Source: Microcaldota archaeon
GTDB lineage: Archaea > Micrarchaeota > Micrarchaeia > Norongarragalinales > UBA10210
NCBI GenBank assembly: GCA_013331595.1
Contig: DUGE01000078.1
Location: 1-5,102, forward strand
Length of the DNA stretch: 5,102 nt
Reading direction: 5' to 3'
Below, in pieces: positions 1-5,102 of this stretch (position 1 is the first letter of the stretch; every line of letters starts with the position of its first letter). The notes beneath the pieces are model-generated. The model was not told the origin of the DNA, did no database searches, and saw only the letters and a program-made list of their open reading frames with translations. Made by a program: the position numbers and the translations under genes.

Positions 1-264
1 CTCGAGGCAATGGCCTGCGGAAAGCCCGCGGTTGGGGCGGACGCAATGGCCATTCCCGAAAGCATTAGGGAAGGCGAGAACGGGTTTCTATTCAAGCCTG
101 GCGACGCGGCCGAGTGCGCTGAAAAAATAATCCGCGTGTTAACTGCAAAGAAAAGCGATTACGCCCGCATGGCGAAAAACGCCCGGGCAACTGCCGAACA
201 GTACAGCATCCCGAAAAGCACGGAAAAACTCTTGCAAATCTACGACGGCTTACTGGGCCATTAA
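1..264 (+). CDS. Glycosyltransferase family 4, C-terminal fragment (5' end outside window)
   Basis: This is the end of a GT-B-fold retaining glycosyltransferase that would move a sugar from a nucleotide-sugar donor onto a glycan or lipid acceptor in the cytoplasm. The reading frame is open from base 1, so the gene begins before the window and only 87 residues are visible. The first residues, LEAMACGKP, are the end of the GT4 donor-binding signature EX7E; Glu2 is its second glutamate. A typical IPE segment and GENGFLF follow (the 'G.nGfLv' loop of the family), then a helical tail that ends in a YDGLL-like segment. The TAA stop (262-264) lies one base before the GTG of the next gene, so the two are probably cotranscribed and coupled. 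Acceptor and donor cannot be told from this fragment. The family call is firm because the second GT4 protein at the other end of the window shows the same block (EAMATGKAVVG...IPE...GKTGFLV). Confidence 0.9.
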   Translation, partial: LEAMACGKPAVGADAMAIPESIREGENGFLFKPGDAAECAEKIIRVLTAKKSDYARMAKNARATAEQYSIPKSTEKLLQIYDGLLGH

Positions 265-269
265 GGTGG
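264..269 (+). promoter_or_regulatory. Candidate ribosome-binding site for the GT-C gene
   Basis: AGGTGG begins at the last base of the upstream TAA stop. AGGTG is a five-base match to the archaeal Shine-Dalgarno core GGAGGTGA. It overlaps the GTG at 266 and so cannot serve that codon. It lies 8 bases before an in-frame TTG at 278, the same distance range (6-8 bases) seen for the motifs before the three minus-strand starts. It therefore argues for a start at 278, giving a 423-residue protein. Confidence 0.4.
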
Positions 270-1549
270 AACACCAGTTGATTGGTTTTCCCACAATGGG
301 CGCACTGCTCGTCATGATGGCCTTAAAAGCGTACCGGGTGGACAAAATGGAAGAATCGGCTAAACTGTGGTTCGCCTCAATCGCAGTTGTAGGAATACTT
401 GCATTAACACACACGATTCTGTGGTGGGATGAAGCGGTTTACGTAAACAACGCATATGCCTTGAACGGCGTCTCCGAAAAATGGCGTTTTGTCGCATGGG
501 AACGGCAACCGGGAATATCAATATTGGAATCAGTTTCCATTGCCGCCTTCGGAGAATTTGGATTTCAAATTATCGCTTTACTCGGGGCATTCGGGCTCGT
601 TGCGACAGCATATGCTTTTGTCCGCAAAATTGGGGGCAAAAAAAACCAAGCGCTGGTTGCGGGATTATTCGCATTGTTTTCGCCAGCTTTTTGGGCGGCG
701 GGATACACGCTGGCTTCAGACGCCTGGGGGGCGCTGATATCCCTTTTGTCGATTTTTTTCTACGAAAAATATTTGAAAAAACAAAAGCCGCTTACGCTCA
801 TAATTTCATTAATTCTTGCAGGAGTATCATTTTGGTTTAGGGATTTTTTTGCAATTACTGCACTGATAATCGTATTTTGGGAAGTTGCTGTAAACAAAAA
901 AATAGGCTTGAACCTTGCTGGCGGTTTGCTGGCTTACGCAATCATCATAGGCATGTATTTGGCTGATTCTGCAACAAGGTTTGGAAGCGCGTTCGGAAGG
1001 GTTGCGCTTCATTTTGAGCTAATATCAAAAAAAGTAGGCTACGTTTTCAGTGATCCGACATACCGCGTTACAAGTTGGGCGCTGCTGTTCGCAGCGGTAT
1101 ACGGCCCGATGGCATATCGTATTTCGAAATCTTGCAAAAGTAAATTCCTATGCTTTGCAGCAGCAGTAAACGCAATACTCCTATTCACCCTAGATTTCCA
1201 GGTTAGGTACGCGCTGCTCCCGACGGTTTTGATAGCGATTTTGTACGGCGTTTCCATGGAAAAGCACGATAAATGGTCGCATTACGCCCTCTTTTTTTCC
1301 GCATTGGTTGCAGTAGTTTTTTATGGCTATCTCTTTTTCGCTGGCCCGGAAAACAATTCTGCAATGACCGAAGCATGCAACCTTGCAAAAACGGTAAATG
1401 GCGACCTCTATACAGTTGGAAACGCGCCTTTCTTGAGCCAGTGCAGCCAACGGCCGGTTTACGGCATGGAAGCGGGATGCGAGGGAGGTACTTTGCTGGC
1501 ATTCCGCGAGAAAGAGCTTTTCAAGCCGTACTTGGAAAAATGCACTTAG
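266..1549 (+). CDS. Polytopic GT-C glycosyltransferase, PMT/ArnT-like
   Basis: Probable integral-membrane glycosyltransferase that takes sugar from a polyprenyl-phosphate donor on the outer face of the membrane. I count about 11 membrane spans from residue 34 on. Lys/Arg-rich loops (VRKIGGKKNQ, EKYLKKQK, VNKK, ISKSCKSK, MEKHDK) fall on alternate sides, which gives a consistent positive-inside topology with the C-terminus outside. After the first span comes WWDEA (Asp55-Glu56), the GT-C acidic pair, followed by WERQPG (79-83), matching the RPPL-type segment of the ArnT/PMT family. Other family-like points are SDAW in the fourth span region and Arg192 in WFRDFF. The protein ends in a roughly 70-residue outer tail with Cys371, Cys393, Cys405 and Cys426. 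Length (427 residues) is a little under the usual 450-550. The start is uncertain: GTG 266 is the longest, TTG 278 has the best ribosome-binding site, and ATG 296 has none. Much of the gene has lower G+C than its flanking GT genes. Acceptor is unknown. Confidence 0.8.
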   Translation: MEHQLIGFPTMGALLVMMALKAYRVDKMEESAKLWFASIAVVGILALTHTILWWDEAVYVNNAYALNGVSEKWRFVAWERQPGISILESVSIAAFGEFGFQIIALLGAFGLVATAYAFVRKIGGKKNQALVAGLFALFSPAFWAAGYTLASDAWGALISLLSIFFYEKYLKKQKPLTLIISLILAGVSFWFRDFFAITALIIVFWEVAVNKKIGLNLAGGLLAYAIIIGMYLADSATRFGSAFGRVALHFELISKKVGYVFSDPTYRVTSWALLFAAVYGPMAYRISKSCKSKFLCFAAAVNAILLFTLDFQVRYALLPTVLIAILYGVSMEKHDKWSHYALFFSALVAVVFYGYLFFAGPENNSAMTEACNLAKTVNGDLYTVGNAPFLSQCSQRPVYGMEAGCEGGTLLAFREKELFKPYLEKCT

Positions 1550-1558
1550 AACAGCCGT

Positions 1559-2209
1559 TCACGCGCTTCTAGCGCAATCTAAAAGACCTAAAATCCCGTC
1601 TTTGGAAATAAGGCCCGAAAAGGTCGTCTCATTGACGACTATCGATGGGTTGGCCGTAACCGAATATCGGGCTTTTATCACGTTGACTATGCCCAAGTCA
1701 ACGTTTGACGGGAAAGCAAAAATCCTGACGTTCTTGCACTCGTCCCGAATTGAATTCAAAACCTGGGCTTGAGCACGGCATTCCACGCAATCCTGGTTAT
1801 CGGGATAAAAGTATAGTATTGGGGTTATCGAAGTCTTTCCGCATACTGATTTGAATTGCTGCAGGTAAATCCAAAGCCCCGCGTTTTCCAAGATAAATTT
1901 CTTTTTCAAGGGAGCAGTGCTGGCCAAAAGGTTTGAAGATTCAATGCCCTGTAATTCCGAAGACAACGCATATAGCTTCGAAACCTGGCTTGTTATTACA
2001 AACTCAAGGGCAGGACACGTTTCTTTGGGGCTTTTGAACACCTGAGAGTACAGCAGGAGCAAACGCGAGGACTGGAGTTCGTCTTGCAATTCGGAAAGGC
2101 TAGAGTCTAATTGTTGGGCCCTCGAATCGTCCAAGTATTTCACGAAGAAATAATTGCCTGCAAAAAGCACTAGCGTTATTACCAGCGCCTTGACGTAAAC
2201 GCTAACCAT
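1559..2209 (-). CDS. Membrane-anchored thioredoxin-fold protein with CVEC motif
   Basis: Probable outward-facing thiol-disulfide protein of 216 residues. Residues 4-23 form one hydrophobic N-terminal span (signal anchor). A helical, Gln/Ser/Leu-rich stalk follows (about 27-105), likely coiled coil, and then a thioredoxin-like domain (about 125-212). That domain has a hydrophobic strand (PILYFYP), the CxxC motif CVEC at 141-144, a second strand (VRIFAFP) and NPSIVV with the probable cis-proline at 188. Four more cysteines (65, 123, 158, 212) could form structural disulfides. I recall similar stalk-plus-thioredoxin proteins in DPANN archaea, but could not search. The start chosen is ATG 2209, which has GGGGGTTG just upstream; a longer GTG start at 2230 would add seven residues and overlap the previous gene more. 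The ATGGTTAG overlap with the GT2 stop suggests translational coupling. The TGA stop is 9 bases from the stop of the convergent GT-C gene. Partner or substrate is unknown. Confidence 0.75.
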   Translation of the reverse strand: MVSVYVKALVITLVLFAGNYFFVKYLDDSRAQQLDSSLSELQDELQSSRLLLLYSQVFKSPKETCPALEFVITSQVSKLYALSSELQGIESSNLLASTAPLKKKFILENAGLWIYLQQFKSVCGKTSITPILYFYPDNQDCVECRAQAQVLNSIRDECKNVRIFAFPSNVDLGIVNVIKARYSVTANPSIVVNETTFSGLISKDGILGLLDCARSA

Positions 2210-3563
2210 TGGAAACAACCCCCTTTGCACTCTTGTTCTCCCACTTGCGCTCGGTGCCTATAATCTCGTGCACCATGCTCGAAAAGTAAACGAAAGAAAT
2301 GAACATGGAATAGAGCGTCATGAAAACCACGAGCGGCGGAATGTGCTCGAGCTTGAGCTTTTGCTTTGCAATGCCAAAGCTAATCCACAGTATGTAGCCC
2401 CACACCATTATCGTGAACAGGAAGAAGAAAACCGACGAGTTGATGACCGCGCTCGAATAAATTCCCGGGTTGAAAATCAATGACGCATCCACTTGTGCAA
2501 CGCCTATTGCGCCCAACAGGTCGTTCAGGAAATTGCCCACGTGCATGAACAAAATGCGCGACACCACCACCACCCCGAAAAGCTCCACAAGGAAGGAAAT
2601 CGGGTAGACAAAGCGGCCGAAATCGCCGTAGGTTGCATTGAAGAGCATGTGCTTGTACTTGAAGCCGTTGAAGATTTTCCCTCGCAGCCAGCGAAGCCTT
2701 TGCGTAAAGAGGCTCTTCCACGAGGCAGGCACTTCCGTATGCACTACTGCCTCGGTCGTAAGCTTGATTTTAAACCCGTGGCTCTGCAGGTTCAACGCGA
2801 TTTCCATGTCTTCAGTGATATTGTCCTCATCGAAGCCGCCTACTTTCAGCAAAGCTTTTTTCGAATAAACGGACATGGGCCCTGGCGTTACGAGCAGGCC
2901 GTCGAGCTCTGAAAGCGCAGTATGCCAAAACCCGAACGCAGCATAATACTCCAGCTCTTGAATCCTTTGCACGAAGTTCTTGGGCTTGTCAACGCACACC
3001 AACGCCGTGACCGAGCCCACGGTTTTCTCGTTGAACAGGGAAACCATCTTTTCCAGCGCATCAACAGCAGGATAGGTGTCCGAATCGATGTTTGCTATGA
3101 GCTCGCCCTTTGCTTTTTTCAAGGCGAGGTTGAGCGACTTGGCCTTTCCTTGGTTTTGCTGGTGGGAAATTATTTCAAGCGACTGGCGTTTTCTCTTGAT
3201 TTTTTTCAGGATTGAAAGCGTTGCGTCGGTGCTCGCGTCGTTGACGGCAATGACCTGCAGTTTTTTCGGGTAGTTCATGGAGTAAACGCTTTCAATGCAC
3301 TTTTCAATCGTCCGCTGGCTGTTGAAGCACGGAATAATCACGGTTACGCTTGGCCTTTTGCTGGAGGTGGGCTGCTCGCGCTTTTCCCAGTATTTCAGCA
3401 AGTAAACTATGGCCACGTAGATGAACAGGAAGTTCGCGCCGAGGAAAATTGCAAGGTAGGGAATTAGGTTGAACATCAGGTAGAAAAACAGGGCAAAAGC
3501 GGCCACTACCACCAGGGCAGAAGCCCAAAAGCTGTCCCGCATTTTTTGCAATAACCCGGCCAT
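2202..3563 (-). CDS. Membrane-bound family 2 glycosyltransferase, BcsA/PgaC-like
   Basis: Inverting GT2 enzyme of 453 residues whose architecture matches processive polysaccharide synthases. Two membrane spans (about 12-32 and 34-57) precede a cytoplasmic catalytic domain (about 71-300), followed by three or so C-terminal spans (about 316-340, 373-396, 408-430). The catalytic set is complete: VNDAS with Asp109 for the nucleotide, the DSD metal-binding motif at 160-162, TED at 250-252 supplying the catalytic base, and QRLRW at 288-292 (QxxRW, acceptor channel). A polar tail with TERKW at about 437-441 recalls the end of PgaC-type enzymes. The family makes beta-linked polymers such as poly-GlcNAc, cellulose or hyaluronan, but many archaeal homologues are uncharacterised, so product and processivity remain inference. 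ATG 3563 is preceded by AAAGGTTG at 7 bases and by a TATA-like element inside the end of the upstream gene. The gene's last 8 bases overlap the start of the thioredoxin-fold gene, so the pair is likely one transcript. Confidence 0.9.
   Translation of the reverse strand: MAGLLQKMRDSFWASALVVVAAFALFFYLMFNLIPYLAIFLGANFLFIYVAIVYLLKYWEKREQPTSSKRPSVTVIIPCFNSQRTIEKCIESVYSMNYPKKLQVIAVNDASTDATLSILKKIKRKRQSLEIISHQQNQGKAKSLNLALKKAKGELIANIDSDTYPAVDALEKMVSLFNEKTVGSVTALVCVDKPKNFVQRIQELEYYAAFGFWHTALSELDGLLVTPGPMSVYSKKALLKVGGFDEDNITEDMEIALNLQSHGFKIKLTTEAVVHTEVPASWKSLFTQRLRWLRGKIFNGFKYKHMLFNATYGDFGRFVYPISFLVELFGVVVVSRILFMHVGNFLNDLLGAIGVAQVDASLIFNPGIYSSAVINSSVFFFLFTIMVWGYILWISFGIAKQKLKLEHIPPLVVFMTLYSMFISFVYFSSMVHEIIGTERKWENKSAKGVVSNG
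2216..2223 (-). promoter_or_regulatory. Ribosome-binding site deciding the thioredoxin-fold gene start
   Basis: GGGGGTTG on the minus strand ends 6 bases before ATG 2209 and lies within the 3' end of the GT2 gene. It favours ATG 2209 over the GTG at 2230, which lies upstream of the motif. The GGTTG core recurs before the two GT2 genes. Confidence 0.5.
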
Positions 3564-3570
3564 GAAACAA

Positions 3571-3578
3571 CAACCTTT
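3571..3578 (-). promoter_or_regulatory. Ribosome-binding site of the membrane GT2 gene
   Basis: AAAGGTTG on the minus strand lies 7 bases before ATG 3563. It matches the archaeal AGGTGA core only in AGGT, but the same GGTTG core occurs at similar spacing before the other two complete minus-strand genes. Confidence 0.45.
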
Positions 3579-3610
3579 AGACTAAGCTTTTTTCAGGAAG
3601 AAATTAGCGT

Positions 3611-3630
3611 TGCGGGGGATTTATATTTCC
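3611..3630 (-). promoter_or_regulatory. Archaeal-type BRE/TATA promoter for the membrane GT2 gene
   Basis: On the minus strand, GGAAATATAAATCC has a TATA-like core at 3625-3619 with purine-rich GGAAA just upstream, as expected of a BRE. Archaeal transcription usually begins about 25 bases downstream, here near 3596, which would leave a leader of about 33 bases containing the AAAGGTTG motif before ATG 3563. The element overlaps the TAA stop (3623-3621) of the preceding GT2 gene, so the membrane GT2 and thioredoxin-fold genes could be transcribed separately from it or by read-through. The plus-strand reading (TTTATATTT) also resembles a TATA box, so the orientation rests on the downstream gene. 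Confidence 0.45.
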
Positions 3631-4349
3631 CTTATTATGGCATAGCGCTTGGTCTTGATGCCCAGAAGGAAATTAAGGGTGGTCTTGCCCCAGTCGAGCA
3701 AAAGCCCCATTAGGCCGAACTTCTTCAGCCTGCGGTTGGAAGTGTAGGTGACCACTTGCTTGTCGTAAACCACCTTGCCTTTCCTGCCTATGCGCCTGCA
3801 CAAGTCCTGGTCTTCGCTCGCCTGCATTTCCTCGTCAAAACCGCCCGCGGCAAAAAACTGCTTGCGCTTGTAGGCCGCCGCATTTCCGGCAATCACAGGC
3901 TGGCCAAGCAGGCCTGAAACTTGGACTATTAAGTTGAAGACTTCAAAAACCCAGTTCTGCAAAAACGTGGCATTGTTAGGCATGACTTTCCCGCCAAAGC
4001 CAACAATGCCCGGGTCTTCAAACGCTTTCACGGCCCTCTCGAAAAACAGTTTGGGCGGCACGTTGTCGGCATCACAGAAGAAAAGGTACTCGCGCGTCGC
4101 TTCCCGCGCGCCCGTATTGCGCCCGGCGCCAATGGACGGGGGGTTGCCTTTCTTGACTTTCTCCAGGCAAACTTTCACCCCTGCCTTGCTGGCTATGGCC
4201 ATGGTGTCGTCCTTGCTGCCGCCGTCGGCAACAACTATCTCGGCCTTTGGGAACATTTTTTTGAGAGAGTGCAGGGTGTGGGCTAGGTTCTTCTCCTCGT
4301 TGAGAGTGGGGAGGACTATTGAAATTCCGGTTCCGTCAACGCCAGCCAT
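3621..4349 (-). CDS. Family 2 glycosyltransferase (GT-A fold)
   Basis: Cytoplasmic or membrane-associated inverting glycosyltransferase of 242 residues. It opens with the GT2 Rossmann strand IVLPTLNEEKNL (11-22), then ADGGSKDDT (41-49, nucleotide binding), GAGRNTGA (75-82), and the metal-binding DAD at 93-95 within FFCDADN. Next come an AGN acceptor-side segment (155-156 region), GGFDEEM (169-175) and SEDQDLCRRI (178-187), the catalytic-base 'ED' motif of the family. The C-terminal part (about 208-231) is hydrophobic and basic, so the enzyme may sit on the membrane without clear full spans. The DGGS motif differs from the DDGS pattern usual in dolichyl-phosphate-mannose synthases, so I do not call it a polyprenyl-phosphate sugar synthase. 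ATG 4349 has AGGTTG at 8 bases; another ATG at 4356 is out of frame. It lies 71 bases after the GT4 gene and 57 before the membrane GT2 gene, all on the same strand. Sugar and acceptor are unknown. Confidence 0.9.
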   Translation of the reverse strand: MAGVDGTGISIVLPTLNEEKNLAHTLHSLKKMFPKAEIVVADGGSKDDTMAIASKAGVKVCLEKVKKGNPPSIGAGRNTGAREATREYLFFCDADNVPPKLFFERAVKAFEDPGIVGFGGKVMPNNATFLQNWVFEVFNLIVQVSGLLGQPVIAGNAAAYKRKQFFAAGGFDEEMQASEDQDLCRRIGRKGKVVYDKQVVTYTSNRRLKKFGLMGLLLDWGKTTLNFLLGIKTKRYAIIREI

Positions 4350-4357
4350 TTTTCATT

Positions 4358-4363
4358 CAACCT
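4358..4363 (-). promoter_or_regulatory. Ribosome-binding site of the GT2 gene at 3621-4349
   Basis: AGGTTG on the minus strand lies 8 bases before ATG 4349, in keeping with the motif before the other minus-strand starts. Confidence 0.45.
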
Positions 4364-4377
4364 AAGGTAAGTTTTAA

Positions 4378-4410
4378 CGAAAAACGGTTTTCGCAAAGAA
4401 AAACCTTTGC
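4378..4410. repeat. Two adjacent small inverted repeats between the GT4 and GT2 genes
   Basis: CGAAAA (4378-4383) pairs with TTTTCG (4388-4393) around a 4-base loop. GCAAAG (4393-4398) pairs with CTTTGC (4405-4410) around a 6-base loop. Both stems are perfect 6-mers and share one base. On the minus strand the block holds two runs of five T (4403-4399 and 4384-4380), which is the signal archaeal RNA polymerase uses to terminate, so this may end the GT4 transcript (stop at 4421). It could equally be a leader structure of the next gene. The stems are short and AT-rich, so chance is possible. Confidence 0.35.
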
Positions 4411-4420
4411 CTTGAGAGAA

Positions 4421-5102
4421 TCAGAAAAAGTCCGCATAAAATTTCCGGTACGACTTGGCAGTCTCGTCCCAGTTGAACTTGCGCAGCACGCTCTTCCGGC
4501 CTTCAACGCCCATTTTCCTTGCTGTACCGGGATTTTCAAGAAGGAAAATGATTTTCTCAGCAAGGGCGCGCGAATCGCGGGTTGGCACGAGGAAACCGGT
4601 CTTCCCGTGGTCGATGATTTCAGGAATGCCTCCCACGCTTGTGCCTACGACGGCCTTGCCGGTTGCCATCGCCTCCCCAAGCACTATGCCGAAAGGCTCC
4701 CAAAGCGACGGCAGGGCAAAACAGTCGCAAGCCGCGTACAATTCTGCAAGGTCGTGCAGCGAATACCATTCAGTCAGGAAAGAAACCTTGTTCGCAATGC
4801 CCATGTCCTCAACTTTCTTTTCCAAGTGGTCGAGCCTCGGGCCCCTGCCGAGAATTATGAAATGCGCCTTTCCTTTCATCTCCCGGTCAACCAGGGGAAT
4901 TGAGTCAATCAAATAATCTACGCCCTTTTGCTCCATCAGCCGGCACACGGTCAGCACAATTTTCTTTCCCTCGAGACCCAACTCCTTGCGCGTGCGCTCT
5001 CCGAAATTGTTCGGGTTGAAGAACTTGAAATCAACGCCGTTGTAAATCACCTGCGTAGGCTTGGAAGCGCGAATATCGGCGGGAATCGTGCCGTCCAGGG
5101 TG
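4421..5102 (-). CDS. Glycosyltransferase family 4, C-terminal part (5' end outside window)
   Basis: GT-B-fold retaining glycosyltransferase, here represented by its last 226 residues. The frame stays open to the window edge: codons from 5101 read TLDGTIPADIR..., so the GTG at 5050 (in VIYNGVD) is an internal valine and not a start. VIYNGVD marks the linker into the C-terminal nucleotide-sugar-binding domain. Then come KKIVLTVCRLMEQKG (Arg and Lys of the 'GRL..KG' phosphate-binding site, with Cys in place of the usual Gly), FIILGRGP, a SLHDLAELYAACD block, and WEPFGIVLGEAMA with the complete EX7E motif (Glu135 and Glu143, counted from the first visible residue). IPE and GKTGFLVP follow. The protein closes on a helical tail ending FYADFF. 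The enzyme would act in the cytoplasm on a lipid-linked or soluble acceptor; specificity cannot be read here. It is upstream of the two GT2 genes and may share their transcript. Confidence 0.93.
   Translation of the reverse strand, partial: TLDGTIPADIRASKPTQVIYNGVDFKFFNPNNFGERTRKELGLEGKKIVLTVCRLMEQKGVDYLIDSIPLVDREMKGKAHFIILGRGPRLDHLEKKVEDMGIANKVSFLTEWYSLHDLAELYAACDCFALPSLWEPFGIVLGEAMATGKAVVGTSVGGIPEIIDHGKTGFLVPTRDSRALAEKIIFLLENPGTARKMGVEGRKSVLRKFNWDETAKSYRKFYADFF
4435..4448 (-). promoter_or_regulatory. Weak candidate promoter for the GT2 gene at 3621-4349
   Basis: CCGGAAATTTTATG on the minus strand has a purine-rich GGAAA followed by an AT core, lying inside the end of the GT4 gene. A start near 4412 would give a leader of about 63 bases that includes the inverted repeats at 4378-4410. 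The core is a poor TATA match, and the arrangement resembles the better candidate at 3611-3630 only in outline. Confidence 0.2.

Noticed and set aside
2228..2230. GTG as the start of the thioredoxin-fold gene
   Set aside because: The seven extra residues include Gln, Arg and Pro before the hydrophobic span, and the ribosome-binding motif lies downstream of this codon and right before ATG 2209.
2493..2912. Plus-strand open frame of about 139 codons opposite the membrane GT2 gene
   Set aside because: It lies wholly antisense to a gene with a full set of GT2 motifs; its product is rich in His, Gln and Arg with no recognisable domain, as expected from a reverse-strand shadow of a G+C-rich gene.
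4371..4379. GTTAAAAC-like AT stretch as a promoter for the GT2 gene at 3621-4349
   Set aside because: A start about 25 bases downstream would fall at the ATG itself and leave out the AGGTTG motif, so it fits poorly with the apparent leader.
4319..4916. Long plus-strand open frames opposite the GT4 gene
   Set aside because: The minus strand encodes an unmistakable GT4 domain with EX7E across the same bases; the plus-strand products have no family features and two frames are open at once.
5048..5050. GTG as the start of the right-hand GT4 gene
   Set aside because: The frame is open to the window edge and the upstream residues continue the usual lead into VIYNGVD, so this is an internal codon of a gene cut by the window.
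1..5102. CRISPR arrays, tRNA or rRNA genes, transposases, attachment sites
   Set aside because: No spaced direct repeats, cloverleaf-like segments, integrase or transposase motifs or terminal repeats were seen; nearly every base is in one of the six coding regions.

Overview
The window looks like a piece of an archaeal surface-glycan or glycoprotein locus, probably from a DPANN-type archaeon. Three things point there: a TATA/BRE-like promoter rather than -35/-10 boxes, very tight gene packing, and a small membrane-anchored thioredoxin-fold protein of a kind I recall from DPANN genomes. The lineage is an inference from style and remembered family resemblance; no rRNA or other marker gene is present.

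Layout. Plus strand: the last 87 residues of a GT4 glycosyltransferase (1-264) are followed one base later by a polytopic GT-C (PMT/ArnT-like) glycosyltransferase (266-1549). Minus strand, read from the right end: the C-terminal 226 residues of a second GT4 enzyme (4421-5102), a GT2 enzyme with a DAD motif (3621-4349), a membrane-bound BcsA/PgaC-like GT2 enzyme with DxD, TED and QxxRW motifs (2202-3563), and a single-span, outward-facing thioredoxin-fold protein with a CVEC motif (1559-2209). The last gene overlaps the end of the GT2 gene by 8 bases. The two gene groups converge with only 9 bases between their stop codons. No gap exceeds about 70 bases.

How they may work together (inference). 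The GT4 and GT2 enzymes would use nucleotide-sugar donors on the cytoplasmic side to assemble a glycan on a lipid or as a polymer. The GT-C enzyme would use a polyprenyl-phosphate sugar on the outer face. The thioredoxin-fold protein faces the same outer compartment, where the GT-C enzyme carries a four-cysteine C-terminal tail, so a redox link is possible but unproven.

Nothing here is clearly a new kind of system. The points most worth checking are the thioredoxin/GT-C/GT2 association, the lower G+C of the two central genes, and a shared GGTTG-type ribosome-binding motif 6-8 bases before three of the starts.
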